DNA of 64,000 bases from Macrocystis pyrifera. Taxonomy: Eukaryota; Sar; Phaeophyceae; Laminariales; Laminariaceae. Each line of letters begins with the position of its first letter. Positions within the stretch are counted from its first letter, which is position 1. Shown here one piece after another: positions 47,883 to 62,300 of this stretch. The position numbers and the translations under genes are program-made. The stretch covers positions 16,903,142-16,967,141 of the forward strand of contig JASSKH010000001.1 in the NCBI GenBank assembly GCA_031763025.1, given 5' to 3'. The notes below the pieces were generated by a model, which had not been told where the DNA came from, searched no databases, and worked only from the letters and a program-made list of their open reading frames with translations.

Positions 47883-49286
47883 CTGTTTTTCCGGGATTCC
47901 ATGGCCTCCTTGTTTCTTTCATTTCCTGGGCATGCGGTTTCATCGCTGCTCTCTAAACCCCAACACCGATATTGCATGTTTTTTTTGTCAACACTCTCGA
48001 CGGGAATCGGATTTAGGTGAACGGGTCTTACGTGTGCTACTACCAGCAGCCAGGGGCCTTCGCTCTGCTGTCCATGACTTGCTCGGTCGGGTCTTGCCTA
48101 TATGAGGTAGGAGGGGAAGGCCCACCGCCTACTGCTGCTTCGCCCGCCACCGTTACCGCCAGCGCCTTTGACACCGTCACTGTCTACGTAGGGAGATGAA
48201 ATATGCCAGTTGGGTGTTGCGTTCGAATAAAAGCATGGTACGTCGACCCGAGTGTTGGGCTCTGGGTGCCTCAGATTGACCTGCGGCCTGTGAGCGCTTC
48301 GGTTTTGAGTGAGCTGCGGGCCTCTCAATGCGTCAGACTAGGCTCTGGAGGTTTTTAAGTGAACCGGATTGACCTCTGGGGGCTGTCAGTGCATCGGAGT
48401 GGCATCTGGAGACTGCCAGTGCGTCAGGTTGATCTCCATGCTGTCCGGACATCGGGTTGACCTACGTAGGCAGACTGTTTTGTCCGTCCCTGAAGTTGAC
48501 GTGGTCGCTGTCAAAGGCAACGGGTAGACCCATGCGGCCTGTCGGTGATCTAACCAGGAGCGTGATGGACTATGCAGGCTGTCGGATCGACGGCAGTGGT
48601 GATGTTCTGTCTACCGTACATGACTAGTCGGTGGATGGATCCCTCTCGGCCACCCAGCTCTCCAGCCGAGCCGTCATGACAGGCGGAACGCGGATTTGGA
48701 TGCGCTTTGTTTTGGACTTTGTTCCGTCCCTTGATGGACTGTCCCTGACCCGCGCGCTCCGTCCCGTTTCCGGCTTGCCACCCACCCGCCTGCAATTGGC
48801 TTATATCCATCCATTCTTTTTTTTTGTTTTTTTCGTTTCTTATGCGACTTGCTGACACCATTATGTTCAGACAGTTTCTCAGTGTTCCCCCAGCTATGCC
48901 TACAATGCTCCAAGCAAGTACGCAGGTCCTTTTGTCCGATTGTGCTACCTTTTAAGACAAAAAAAAAAAGAGTCGAAATAGTGCTGCTTGAAGCTCTTCG
49001 GAGAGAGAGCGCACAATATGTCCTTAAATTTTATACGGGTAAATGCTATTTCATAAAAGTATAGTAGATGACTACGAGCAGCAAGTAGCAAGTGGCCTAG
49101 CGACCAGCGAAGGACAAAAAATATAGTTGTGTTTACAAACCTGCCTGCCTTGGTTGCTGCCCCGACCCTCTCCCCGTGCCAAAACAGGGTGGAGCTCCCG
49201 TCCAGCCGTCCGGGTCGAAGACCAAGATCGTATCGTGGTCCATCAGGACGCAGGTGGAGACTGAACCGAACTCACCTCCAGTCACG

Positions 49287-49320
<34 letters not shown>

Positions 49321-52300
49321 CCGCCGCCGCCGCAATTTCGTGGACGCGGGACTACGGTGAAAGAAGCCTGTTACGGGGGACCATATTAAATAGGACCTAC
49401 GGCACACAACAAAACCTATTTCACTATTTTTACTCACAGTATTTGGTCCTATTTGCTATGGTCCCCCGTAATATCATCAGCCGCAGACAAACGTAAACTA
49501 TGTAGATGTTTTTCAGCGAATCTCCCGCAAGTAGTAGGGTACATAACTCTCGCTGGGAAGTCGCGCTGGGCATATATATATAGATGTTTTGTAACTGTCA
49601 ACTGTGTGGGTTGGTGGAAGGGCATTAGTGGAAGGGGGGCAGTAAATGCGAAACGTTGTTGCGTACGGTACCTCCCAAAAAATACATTTCGGAGAATTTC
49701 GAGTCGGACGACGGGTATTTCCTCCTTCATATTTTGCTTTGCACCTCGGGCTCCTTTCCAGCTAAAAAAGGGCCCCTCTAAAAACTGCATTTCAAGGGTA
49801 CGTTTTGGAAGGATACGTAGTCTCTCGGGTACCCGATACCCAACCTGATTTATGTTGGGGGATACCCGGGTAAATACCCGGGAGTAATGAGATTTTTTAA
49901 TACCGATGTTCCTGGTACATACCCTACAATGTTTCGCTCTTGTCGCTGTAGCTAGCCGTGAGTTTGTGTTTTGTTGCTGCGCCTTTGTGGTGGGAGAGCA
50001 GCAGAAACTCCCCGGTACGGACGTATGAGCGTGGTTGCAGGAGGTGGGGGGAGTGTGTCGCCGACCCTGTCCCTTTTTATCGTGCGCGCGAACGGAGGCG
50101 TTCGCTTCCGGAGTTTTTTTTTTTCGCCCTAGGGGTGTTTTTACCCTGGTGGGGGGGGGGGGCGGGAGGTAGTAGAGAGGATGGTCGGATCGGGTAGTGT
50201 GTGCGGAGAAAAATTCCGCACGATCGGACTGGTCAAAACCTTCCCATGGTCGATGGGATTGGTGAACTTTTCACGATCGGATTGGTCAGCCTCCCAACAC
50301 GATCGGATTGGTAAACCTTCCGCGATCGGATTGGTCAAAACCTTCCACGATCGGATTGGTCAACTTTCTACGATCGGACTTGGCCAACCTTCCACAATCG
50401 GACAGGTCAGCCTTTTTTTTTTCCTCTGCTAATGACACTGGGTGCCGCTGGCACGAGACGTCTCACGCAAGCAAGCTAGCTCTGCACCCACTTACCTCCT
50501 ACACTTCCCTCCCCCCGGTATACCAATAGCCGGGAGGAAGAGGAGGAAGCAGATGCACAGATGTGCCCATGTGGCAAAGCAAGTAGAGAGTAGAACTCAC
50601 ACGGTGGGAGAACGTGAAATGTACGAGGAGGAACGGGATGTGTTAGAAGAGATGGGGGGGGAAATAGACGAATGTGACATGGAAGAGTTTGGTGCACTAG
50701 ATAGCAGCGAGAAAACGATCGCCATCCTAGGCGATAGATGGTGGCCACAGGCGGCGAAACAGGAAGAGGGGTTAAGATTGAAAACAACAAATTATGTAAT
50801 ACACGGAAACTACGTAATGTGCGCCCGCCCAAATGTTGGGAGGTGTCTCTATCAGGAGTAGACATCATGCCCCGTCTCGAAAGGGATGCGTGGCCGATGG
50901 TCAAATGAAACTAGGGCAAGCAACAAACGAGTACGCCTCCACCCCCACCCCCCCCTCCCCTTACCCCCGTTCGTTCATTCCCGGAACCTTCTCCAGATGG
51001 CGATACTCGTCTCTCTCGCTGGCCTCCTCCTGATGAGCTTTGTGGCGTTCTCCCTCATAACCGACCCGGGCACAGCGGCGGCGGCAGCAGCGGCGTTGGC
51101 GAAGAAAACGCCACCGCCCGTGTCGAACACCCACACCCTTCTCGGGAGACGCCTACTTGGGTCCCATAGCCGAGACGGTGACGACGAAGATGAGGAGGGG
51201 GCGTGGGAAGCCCAAGACCTCCGCACGCCTCTGTTGTCAGGGGAAGGAAACAGCGCAACCCCGGTGTTCGGAGGCCGGGGCGTTAGCCCCCACCGCGCTG
51301 CCTCAGAAGACGTCGATGTCGACAGGGGACAAGCGGAGGGGCTGGCGCGCGAGTCCAGCAACAGCAGCGTGTACACCATTAGCTTGGACGGGGGAGAAGG
51401 GGCGCGTGGGAACCACTCTACCGGGGCACACTCGACGGGGCAGGGTGCTCTGCTGGTGGGCGGGCAGCGAGTCCGGCCGCGGTGCTGCGCTGGAGCAAGC
51501 TAGGGTACTACGTGCGTGGCGGCGACGGGCGGGGAGTCGGCGGCCAAACGGAGTTGGCGGTGCTGAGAGGCGTGTCGGGGTTCGCGGGTCCCGACCCCGG
51601 ACGAGATGCCGCTGCCGCCCGCCGCGGCGTGGTAGGGCTCGCGCCGGAGGTGGAGGACCGCGCCACTATCGCCGCCAATGCCAACCCTTCGCGAGCAGAA
51701 AGTGTCACCGATCGCACTACCAGCAGCAACAGCAGCAGCAGCAGCAGCATCAGCGCCGCCGCACCAGTGCGACCAAAAGGCGCAGCCGATCGCACCACCA
51801 GCACCAGCACCAGCAGCAGAAGTGTCAGCGTGTCTGACGCTGAATCTGCTAGCCGCCGCCCCCCCGTCCGCGGGGAATCTGCGTCTAACGACTTCCCCCC
51901 TGATTACTGTGAAGGCGTTTCTCCTCCTCCTCCTCCCCCTCTGAGCACGATCACGGGTATCTTGGGACCGTCCGGAGCGGGTAAATCCTCGCTGCTGGAC
52001 TTGCTTGCCGGGCGCAAGCGTCGGGGGGAAGGGCGCGCTACAGGGTCGATAACCTTGGCGCCAGAGTCCGATCGCGGACGGGGACGAGGAAGAGAAGGAG
52101 GAGGAGGGTGGCGGGAGGGAGAGGGTGACGCTGAGAGGGGAGGAGCGCACGAGGTGCGGAGGGTGGGAGGCTACGTGCCCCAGGAGGACGTACTACCGGG
52201 CACCTTGACCTGCTACGAGCACCTCATGTTTCACGCTCGGCTGCGCATGCCCCCCGGCGCGAGCTTCGCGGAGAGGGCGGCGCGTGTGCTCTTGCTGATT

Positions 52301-54395
52301 GGGGAGCTGGGGTTGAGCCGTGTCGCGGACTCGCGCATCGGGGACGAGCTGGAGAGGGGACTTTCTGGCGGGGAGCGGAGAAGGCTTAGCATTGCGGCCG
52401 AGCTGGTGGCGCAGCCGCCGCTGCTGTTCTTGGACGAGCCGACCACGGGGCTAGGTGAGAAAGAGCTCCGATTGTTGCTGACCCTCCTTCCCCTCATGTC
52501 GTCTTATTTTGTCTCATTTGCATCCTTTCCCCTTCCCTGCACTTCATAAACCTTTTACGGTCACAACCCTTTTGGGACGTACGTAACCCCTTACGAACCT
52601 TGCACCCGGCCTTTTTTTTTCGGTGAAAAAATACCGGTACGCGGATTTCTAGGGTTGGGATGGTTTTTGCAGCTGTCGGTAGAAGGGTTGTTCCCACGCA
52701 TCAGACAAAATCATATAGATCATTCCTACGTCATTATCTTGGGTTTGTTTAGAGCAGATAGATAGATTCCCGATCTGCATGATCTATCTGTAGGTCATGT
52801 TGTCGGGCCGTGTGGGGGCCGAATGTGTCTGCAAGATCTAGGACGTGTTCCTTGGGTTGGATATGTTGTTGGATACGGATCCTGCACGACAATATCATAA
52901 CGGAAGGTAGAGATCTATTAATAGATAACTTACAGTATTACGGACGACCATAGTAAAGAGGACCAGATACTGTAAGTAAAAATAGGTAAATATATAGGTT
53001 TTGGTGGTGTACCGTAGGTCCTATTTACTATGGCCCCCCGTAATAGGTAGATAGATAGATCGTGATCTGTCCCGACGTTTGAAACGGTTGTATGGAGATG
53101 GGGAAAAATATGTATATATATATATATATATACGTAAATGTTTGTTACGGCATTTGTCGCACGAAGCAGCACGGTTTGCTATGTAAGTGATAATGGATAA
53201 TGCGGTCGGTGTTGAACTCCAATGGTTGGGGTTGAATCTACGACACACGCGGTTAGCATTGATTTCCTCCATGGCCTTGACACCGTAAGGACCGAGGACA
53301 GGATTCATACTACATATATACATTTGTGTATGCCGCCAAATTTTTCGCCGCTATGTAGGAGTACGACCAAACCCGAGGGAGGCCGCGTGCTTTGTTTCAC
53401 AAACTTGTTCACCGTTCCTCTGAGAGTTCTACGAGAACCCAGGAGCGGCGCTCCTCGCCACACTAATTCCAACTAGTTTGATTGGATCGGAGTTCCGCGT
53501 AGCTCGACTAAATCGGAATTCCAATGTGTCTGCTTGAATCGGCGCGAAAGTCGATTGAATCGAAATTCCAAATAGTTTGCTTCAAAAATTGACTGAATCG
53601 GAATTCCAATTGGTTTTCTCGAATCGCCGCGAAAGTTATACGTTTATTTCAGCGGAGCCGATTATTAATAGTCGAATTTCGAATCGATACGTTGACTCCC
53701 TTGAATTTCGATACCCCCCCCCCCCCCGCCCCGGCTGGCGAAGGGGGCAGACAGTAAAGCCGTAGCTGGTGGAAGGCGTTATGATGAATATGTCGTCAGA
53801 AACCGTCTTCTCCTTTTCGCGATTCCGATGTCGACTGAAATCACAGGATTGAGTATTACGATCAAAACCTTTTCATTGAATATTTGGATTGAACCTGTTG
53901 ATTAAATTCACGGTTTGAATCTCACGATTGAATCGAAAGTCGAACGACGTTTCGAAAAAGCACGACGATTGAACCGTGCGATTCAATCGGATGAGTCGGC
54001 CGCGATTTCACAGCCCTGCCTACTCCTCCTTCCCTCCGCCATGATCATACCCCCGCCCCCGCCGCGCCCGCAGACGCGGCCACGGCCCTCCGCGTGATGA
54101 TCCTCATCAAGGGAGTTGCCTCGCGCGGCACGACCGTGCTGTGCAGTCTCCACCAGCCCCGGCCCCGCGTCTTGAACCTCCTCGACAAGGTCATCCTCCT
54201 GTCCAAGGGAAGGGTCGCGTTCTTTGGAAGGCCGGGGGAAGCGGAGTCGTACTTTTCGTCCGTGGGACGGCCGTTCCCGCCGGGCCAGCCGCACGCCGCC
54301 GACGCGATGCTCGCACTCTGCTGCCGCGAGGACGGGGGAGACCTCCCCGCGCTCTTTCGGAGATCGTCCTTAGGCTCGGCGGCGAATGCTGCTGG

Positions 54396-54444
<49 letters not shown>

Positions 54445-55887
54445 ACTACTACTATTACTACTGGTGGCGGCGGTAGAGGTGGCGGAACTAGCGATGTGCC
54501 GGTCCGCGGAGGCGAGGAAGGGCCGTTACAGCCGCAGCGGGAGTCCGCCTTCTCCTCGTCCGGCTCGTTGAGCAGCAGCGGGGGTACGGCGGTCGAAGAG
54601 ACGGAGTTGGTAGGTGTGGGGAGGCGGCGGTGGGCGAGGGGGGGAGGGGGGGAGCGAGGAGAGGGAAATCTCGGAGCAGTGGCGGTGGGGAGGGTGGACT
54701 GTCTTCATCTTCGCAGAGGCAACGGCAGCGGTACCGAGGCGGTGCGAAGGGAGGGGACGGAGCGGGTTCAGCCCCGTTTTTCGTGCAGGTGGAGGCCTTA
54801 TCCAGGAGGCTGCTGCTGCGAGCGATGAGACACCCGCTTCTCCTGGTGCTGCACTTTGGCGGGTCCATCGCGATGGCGCTGTGCCTTTCCAGCGTGTTCG
54901 GGGGCAGGCTTGGCTTCAACTTGGAGGGCGCGCAAAATCGGTGAGAGATGCGAAGGCGTAGAGCACTTTCAGCAAAAAAGAGGGAGAAAAAAAAACAAAA
55001 AAACACGACCAAATAAGTGGGGGGGAAACGTGTGTCAAAAACGCATTTTTGACACCCGTTTTCCACCCGCAGGATATTTTAGCAGGGCGGGGGGGGGGGG
55101 GGGGGGGCGTTGTTCCCCTTACTAAAGGTGGTCTGTACGCCGCGACTGGGGTTTCGGAGAAGAGGGCTAAACTCGTCTTTGCTGCCGGGAGTCACACGGG
55201 TGATGGTACCGAACGAAGTGGTTTGTAGAGCGTGCACCGCTAAACCTGCTACTCGCTGCTTTGTCTCAACGGTATGCGGCCCGATAGGGGAATCCCGCTG
55301 ACCCGCGGCGTGTCTTCTTGAGCAATGCGGTCGACCCAAGCGTAGAGTACAGAGTACAGCCATTGTGGACACGAGGTGTTGCGGCGAGGCAAGCTTGTTC
55401 TGTGTATCGGCCTATCCGGCGTGCGGCGACGATGCGTCCGACGTGCGGCCTCAGGGTTGCGGCCAGGGTTATGGGGGGATCGAGTGCTTGGGTTTCTCCG
55501 GTCTCTCAATGCCGAAACCACGAGGTAATCACGGGATCAAACGGTTGTTTTGTCTCCCCTGCTCGACACTGCTGTGGACGCCTCGACGTTGATACAACCC
55601 CTTTTTTTTTAAGTCAGGTACTGCAATTTTTCCTGCACTAATTCCAAGTATTTTGTCCAATTAAAAAAGTGAGTCAGTTCTATATCGGTTAACCCCCCCC
55701 CCCCCCCCTCCACGACTACGGCAATGCATAACAGGAGTACGTACACACCCCTCCCCCCCCCCCCCCCCCCCCCCCCCCCCATTTGGTGAAAGCAATTTCT
55801 GTCTGGTCGGTGAAAACCCGACGTGCTCCGTCCCGGCATTGTAGAAATGCGACGGTCTATAGCCATACGACTACGCATGACATGAGT

Positions 55888-55921
<34 letters not shown>

Positions 55922-56304
55922 CCTGGGCCCGAAGCTTACGCGCACCCCCTCCCGACCCCAACCGAACATATCGTCCGCGACCCTCCGCACCCTTGTCTTC
56001 CAGATTCGGCGTCCTATTTTTCCTCCTCCTGTACCTCTCCCTGCTGTCCCTGACGTCGCTCCCTGTGTGGAGGGAAGACCGCCGCCTTTTTCTGACAGAG
56101 TCGATGGGGGGAGCGTACGGGCACCTCCCCTACTTTGCGTCGGTAGCCCTGGCGGATATCTTGCTCGTCAGGGTGTTACCTCCCCTGGCGTTCGCCGTTA
56201 TCGGGTATCCCCTGATAGGACTCAATTCGTCGCCGGACAACCAGAGCTGTCTCCTCTGGTTCGCGGGCATCCTGGTGAGAGCTCCAGGGAAGCATGTTTT
56301 TTGT

Positions 56305-56338
<34 letters not shown>

Positions 56339-59300
56339 CGGGGGCGGGGGCGTTTGTATTTGTTTCCACGGGTGTAATTTTGTGGAGTATCTACTCTGGG
56401 GAATACCCGGGTACACACTCGAGCGTGGTCATGTGTCAGGTCAAACCTCGTGGGTCGGGTCGGGTCGGGTCAGGGTGAACCTGGGCCGACCCATGAAAGT
56501 TTAAAAACCTCCGGACCCAAATCGACCCGACCCAACCCGACCCGACCCGTGTCATTTTGAAGACCGTCTGAACCCGACCAACGGGTCGCGTCATGGCCCG
56601 TGAAGAGCCCTGAAAAGTGTGCAGGTGTTGGCATGACTCAGATGCAAGCTAGCGCTACAGCGCAGGGCCATCGCGAGTTCTTCGACACCGGCAGAGTAGA
56701 ACACGCTATTGATGGCACCGTCGCAAGCTACGGTAGTGATCTAAGATTCAAGTCGAAACACACAAGAGTACCGACGCAAAAGCTACAGTGGTGATCACGG
56801 GGCGAGATAACCTGGAGGGTTCTTGTCATGTATAGCCGTCTCACACCCGGTGCTTGTGCGCCTCCCGCTCGCGCCCCAACCCCGACCCCCGGTTCCCCCT
56901 CCTCGCTGCGCCTGCCCAGGTTCTGGCGAACGTGACGGTGGCGCTGGCAGCGATGGGCGTCGGAGCACTAGGCCTTCCACTAGACCTGTCGAACCTGGTA
57001 GGGGGTCTGATGGTGCTCCTCCTCGCAGCATTCGGAAGGTTTCTACTCAATGGCACGCGCATTCCGTTCGGTGAGAGACGGAGAGGCAGACCTGCTGAGT
57101 CGAAACGAAGTGGTCGGAAGCAAAATCAACGATCAAGCAGCTAGTTCATTGAAGCGCGGCATTCGCTTCACGAGACAGCAGCGCGTTCCCCCCCCCTCTC
57201 TCTTTCTACATACAAGTATATATAAACGGAGTTGAAATGGAACGTTGAACATGATGACAGAAAACAAAAAAAAAAAAACAATGAAACGGGGTTTCCTTGC
57301 TTTTGTGGAGGCGCAGCGCGGTAGGAGTCCCGACCTCCCCGACACACGCGGCGTGGCGTGACTCTCTCCCTTCTCTTTTTCCCCTACCCCCTTTTTTTTT
57401 TCCCGTTCCTTTGGCTGTCTCGACCACACACGCATTTTGGTTTTATTTGTTTTCCAACGCCTGGCGTGGTGGTGGTGGTGGTGGTGGTGTGGTGGTGGTG
57501 CAGCCTGGCGTTGGTTGAGCTCCGTGACCCCTCTCGGACACGCTTTCGAGGCGCTTCTGGTCAACGAGTTCAGCGACGCCGACGGGACCAAGCCCTACCG
57601 GATCGAAGGAAGCGTGAGTCCCGTCGCCGTTTTTCCCCCCTGAAGTGCCACTATTACGGGGGACCTAGAGTAAAGAGGACCTACGCTACACACAAAAACC
57701 TATCTATTTACCTATTTTTACTGACAATATTTGGTCCTATTTACTACGGTTCCCCCGTAAATGTAGTTGTTGTAAATAGTTTCTCCGGTAGGGTAGTTTT
57801 TGTCTGACGCCGGTGTCTGTTTGTGGTGTTTGTTTTGCTCTGCGGAGAAGATGGGGAGGGCATTTCGCTTTTCCGACTTGATGTTTTTTACAACATGTTT
57901 GACGAAAGTTAGATGTAAAAAAAATCAGCTGTGAAATCGATAAACATCCTCGAAAATCATATTTGCACGCTGTGGGTGATACTACTGTAACAGCCATACT
58001 CCGATCACGCGTGCAACGGGATGTGTAATTGTGATTGCCGTCTACAAAATCTGACAGTTTTCGAACAACGTTATTTATGTAAGATGTATATGCATGCGAC
58101 TCTTGTTTTTGTTTTTTTGCTGTCATCGGCTTTTGCTGCACCTGGCTGTGCATCGCGTCAAGAACCAAGAGATCGCTCGGCAGCATGCGCAGGGCTCTCG
58201 CGTTTGGTTTCATGACGTTCTCGGCAAACGTCCACATAGCCCTCCCTGTCTATCATGTTTCTCTGTGTGGGTGAAAGTCGTCTTCATTGTCATCCAAAAG
58301 ACAGCAGCAGCACACCCAGCGCATAAAAATCCGCTTTTTAATTTTTTTTTTACTGTTTCCTCTTTCCTATTTTTTTGTCGTTCGTGCGTTGTCACAGCAC
58401 TGCTCGCCCGACTTGCCGGTGATAGAGCCGTTGGGACCGCAGATACTGGCGACCTTTTCCTTCTCCCCCGGGAGATCTACCATGCATATGGACGTGGTGG
58501 TGCTGGTGTGTCTCGCGTGCGGCCTGGCGGCGTCTAGCCTTCTCATCTTCTTCTTCGCCACGAGGTAAAAGCGAATTCGGGAACAAAAACAAAAAACTGG
58601 CTGGACCAGGCATCCGCAGTATAACCAATAACTGTTAAAAGAGCTGTTGAAGTCCAATAACTGTTAAAGAGCCGTTGGAGTCGACGAGGGAGGAAAGGGC
58701 CGAAGACTTTCCGCGAATAATCAGCAAGGCGCCAGCCGTGGTGGGGAGGAGCGAGAAGGGCCTATGATACTTCCTTACTATTTAAGGGGGACCATAGGAA
58801 ATAGGACCTACGGTACACACAAAAACGTGCAATTTTTCCCTATTTCCACTAAAAACATTTGATCCTATTTTACTGTGGCCCCCCTTAACAGGAGGGAGAG
58901 AGAAAAGAAAGCGAAGATAGTAAGTCGGATGGGAACTAAATCTGTGAATGAAAAGACGTAGCTCTCTTTGTTCTGCAATCGACCAAGTTAAAAAAAAAAG
59001 AATGACTCCAAGATGCAAAAAGTGTGGTTAGCATAAAAACTTTAGTTTTTTTTATTTGCCATGTTTTTTTTTTGCCACCAGCCGGAGGATAATGGCGATA
59101 AAAATGCCCCCAATTAACTTTGTTTTGTATAGTATTCTGCTGAAATTCGTGCACTCGGTTTTTACGTCTTGTAGCGCGCTGCGGTCGTAGATTCGAGTCA
59201 CGAGCGGGGTGAGACAAATGCAAAGAGTTTGGTTCAGGGTTTCATCCTTAGATGGTCATTTTGTGCTTTTCATGGGACATGCACGGGAGCAACCCTGCTG

Positions 59301-62300
59301 GCCGTTTTTATCATTCTGGTGAGAAAAGCGCTATGTTCCCACGATAGAGCGGTAAAGGTCGGATAGAACTTCAGCGCCTAGCCAGGTTTTACTGAAAACT
59401 GCATCCACGCTTCGGGAACAAATAATTTTACACCTCGGTGACAGATCATCTACAGGTCATCTACAGGTCATGGTCCAGATCTTTCAGGGCTGATACAGTA
59501 GATTCCTGATCTGTATGGTCTGTATGATCTAGCTCATGTTGCCGGGTAGGACCCGTATAATCTGCATGATCTAGCGCGTGTTTCCTGGGTTGGATGATCT
59601 GTACTACACAGATCCTGCACAACCTCTCACATAGGCAGGTGAAAAATTAGATTATCTACCTGTAGATAGATAGATCATGATCTGTCTGATCTGTCTGATC
59701 TGTCCGAGGTATGAAAAAGTTTCCTGGACGTAGAGTTGACTCCTTTAGAGCTGCACCCATGTTTCTGGGACAAAATATGTATACCTGGTACCTGGAATTA
59801 GACCTGATTTCCTTTAGAACTGTACTCGCGTTTGGTGGTAAAAACTACTTGAAGTTAAGAGTACGAACGGTTTTTTTTAGGGGAGTAAAAAGGTTACTTT
59901 TATGTAGGTCCAACAAACTTCCACGTCCAATTATTGCCGTGTGTCGATTTTGGCTCCGTTGGTTGTTGAACGCGAAAAAGGCCAAGACCCCGAGGTTGAC
60001 GCGACGAGACCCCCGAAACACCACCACCACCACCACTACCAGTAAACACCTAGATCGCCCTGTCTGCCCCCCCCCCCCTCCCTCCCCCCTCACCGGTCCC
60101 CGCTTGCTCCCGCGCTTCAGGACGAAACCGCTCGTGGTTAACGGCGAGCCCTCCGGAATGAGGGTGGCCCCCAGGAACATTCGCGGAAGATCGACGGCGA
60201 CGACACCCTTGAGGGCGAACCCGTCGGCGGTTGCCGAAGGACGGTCCGGCGAGCGATCGTCCAAGTACCCCGTCAGGCGAGCTGCGCCAGTCCCCAACGC
60301 TGTCCGGAACGACAGCAGCAACAACAACAACAACAACAACTCGGAACATTCTCCAGATGTTTCCGCGCAACGCCGAAGATCGGTCCGAAGAACGGATCGA
60401 AGAACGGTCCGGAATCAGAACGGTGGCGATGGAGCCGTCCGCCGAACCGTCCATTGGAACGACGTTGAACTCGAGGCGTCGGGGGATGGTGCCAACGGGG
60501 GAAGCAGCAGCGGTGGCGGTAGCGGTGGCCCGTCGCGTATCCTTGGTGCTACGAACGAGCCTGTTGTCAGAAGGGGACGTTTGTCTCGCGGCGGGGTTAG
60601 TCGCAGCCCGAGCATAGGGGACGAGGCCTCGCCGACACGACCCCCGCTCCTCCTATCGTGGGAAGCGCTGCGGTACTCGGTCGCCTTGCCACGAGCAGGT
60701 CGCTGGATCAACGGCAGCGGCGGTGGCGACGGCAGCGGCAGCAGCAGCAGCGGGGAGGCGACGAACGATGATACCGCGCGGAACAGCGCCACCGAAACCG
60801 GCTCGAAAGGTCAGCTCCTGATCTTGGATGACGTGTCTGGTTTCGCCGGGGCGAAACGAGGTAGAGGCCCTCGCGACTCCAACTCCGAGGAAGCCGGCCA
60901 CCCGTCCGTATCGACGGCAGGCGCGGTCGAGGGTAACACGGAGCTCGAGGAGGGTGGACAAGAAGGGTGGGCGGGGAGCGTGACGGCGATCATGGGCCCG
61001 TCTGGAGCTGGGAAGACCTCCTTGCTTAACGCCCTCGCTGGTCGGCTGCAAGTGGTTTCCGGTACCGGCGGCGGCGGGTTCGGGCTTACCGGGTCTGTGC
61101 GACTCGACGGAGAAACCGTGGGAGCCGAGCAGATCCGGCGAGTGTCCGCATACGTCACCCAGGAGGACGTCCTCCCTGAGACGTTGACGTGCTATGAGCA
61201 CTTGATGTTCCACGCGCACCTACGACTGCCAAAGGGGACGCCCCTGTCGCGGCGTCAATGCAGAGTTTATGGAGGTAGGCCGGGGTGGGGGCGGGGACCG
61301 GTGTGGTGTGTCTGTTTCCCAGAGAGACTACCTCTGGGGGAGCAGGGGGGACCGGGGGGCCCGTGGGGTCCGTGGGGGGGGGCACGCGCACCTTGCTGGT
61401 CTGAGCAGCAAACCGAACCCTCTATCCTGCTACGTACTGCTAGCCTAGCAGATCCCTACCAGTCTATGATCTAGCTACTATCGGTTCAGATAGATAGATC
61501 CCTGGTGTACATGTTCTTGACGATCTGCAGTAGATCAGGTTTTTCCGGGTAGGATCTGTGTGGCGCGTCTCTCGTGCACCTATTCCATGTTAGCTTACTT
61601 TCCGGGCGGGATCTGTGCTTGGTGGCCCTTGCGCAAACATGTCATGACGGAAAATGTAGGGTCTAGATGTTTTTGATGATCTAGGCCTTGATCTCTGCGT
61701 CCGGTGCGTGAAACCTTCGGCGCGGTGGTTTTGTGTTCCCATCGCGTTTTCTCGCAGGTTCTGCAACACCTCGGCCTCAGCGAGGTCTGGGACTCGCGCA
61801 TTGGCGGCGGCCTAACGCGGGGGGTGTCGGGCGGAGAGAAGCGGAGGCTGTCGATCGCCACGGAGATTCTCACGCGCCCCGCCCTTCTGTTCCTGGACGA
61901 ACCAACCACGGGATTGGGTAAGGCAATACAGTGGTACAGTGGTTTGCACCCATTTCTTGGGACCACTTGCCGCGTGGCAAGCCCAAAAACGTGGTCCTTT
62001 ATCTTTAATAATGTGGTACTAGTACTAGTTTTTCACTCCCAAAAAAATGATCCTATCCTGGTTGTAAGTGTGTTTTTTTTCTCTCGTGACAATAAGCCGA
62101 TTTACCTGGTCTCGTCTCTGCTACGCACGGCTTCAAACGGATGGTGTGAAAAACGGCTGTACCGTACAAGTACAGGAGGTTGTCTTGTGTCCGCGGAGTA
62201 GATCGTGGCGATCCGTTTTTGGTGATAACGATAATAACAACAACAACAACAACAACAACAAAAACAACTGAACCTCTTTGTGGTGGAAAACATTACGTCA

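Noticed and set aside
54488-55066. Reverse-strand frame opposite the NBD1-TMD1 exons
   Set aside because: Shadow of GC-rich coding sequence; the forward strand has diagnostic ABCG motifs.
58398-60121. Two separate tandem half-transporter genes
   Set aside because: The first would need to end at a stop lying across a good splice donor, and the second has no start codon, signal peptide or head exons before its NBD. Phase and acceptor quality favour one gene, although transcripts are needed to be certain.
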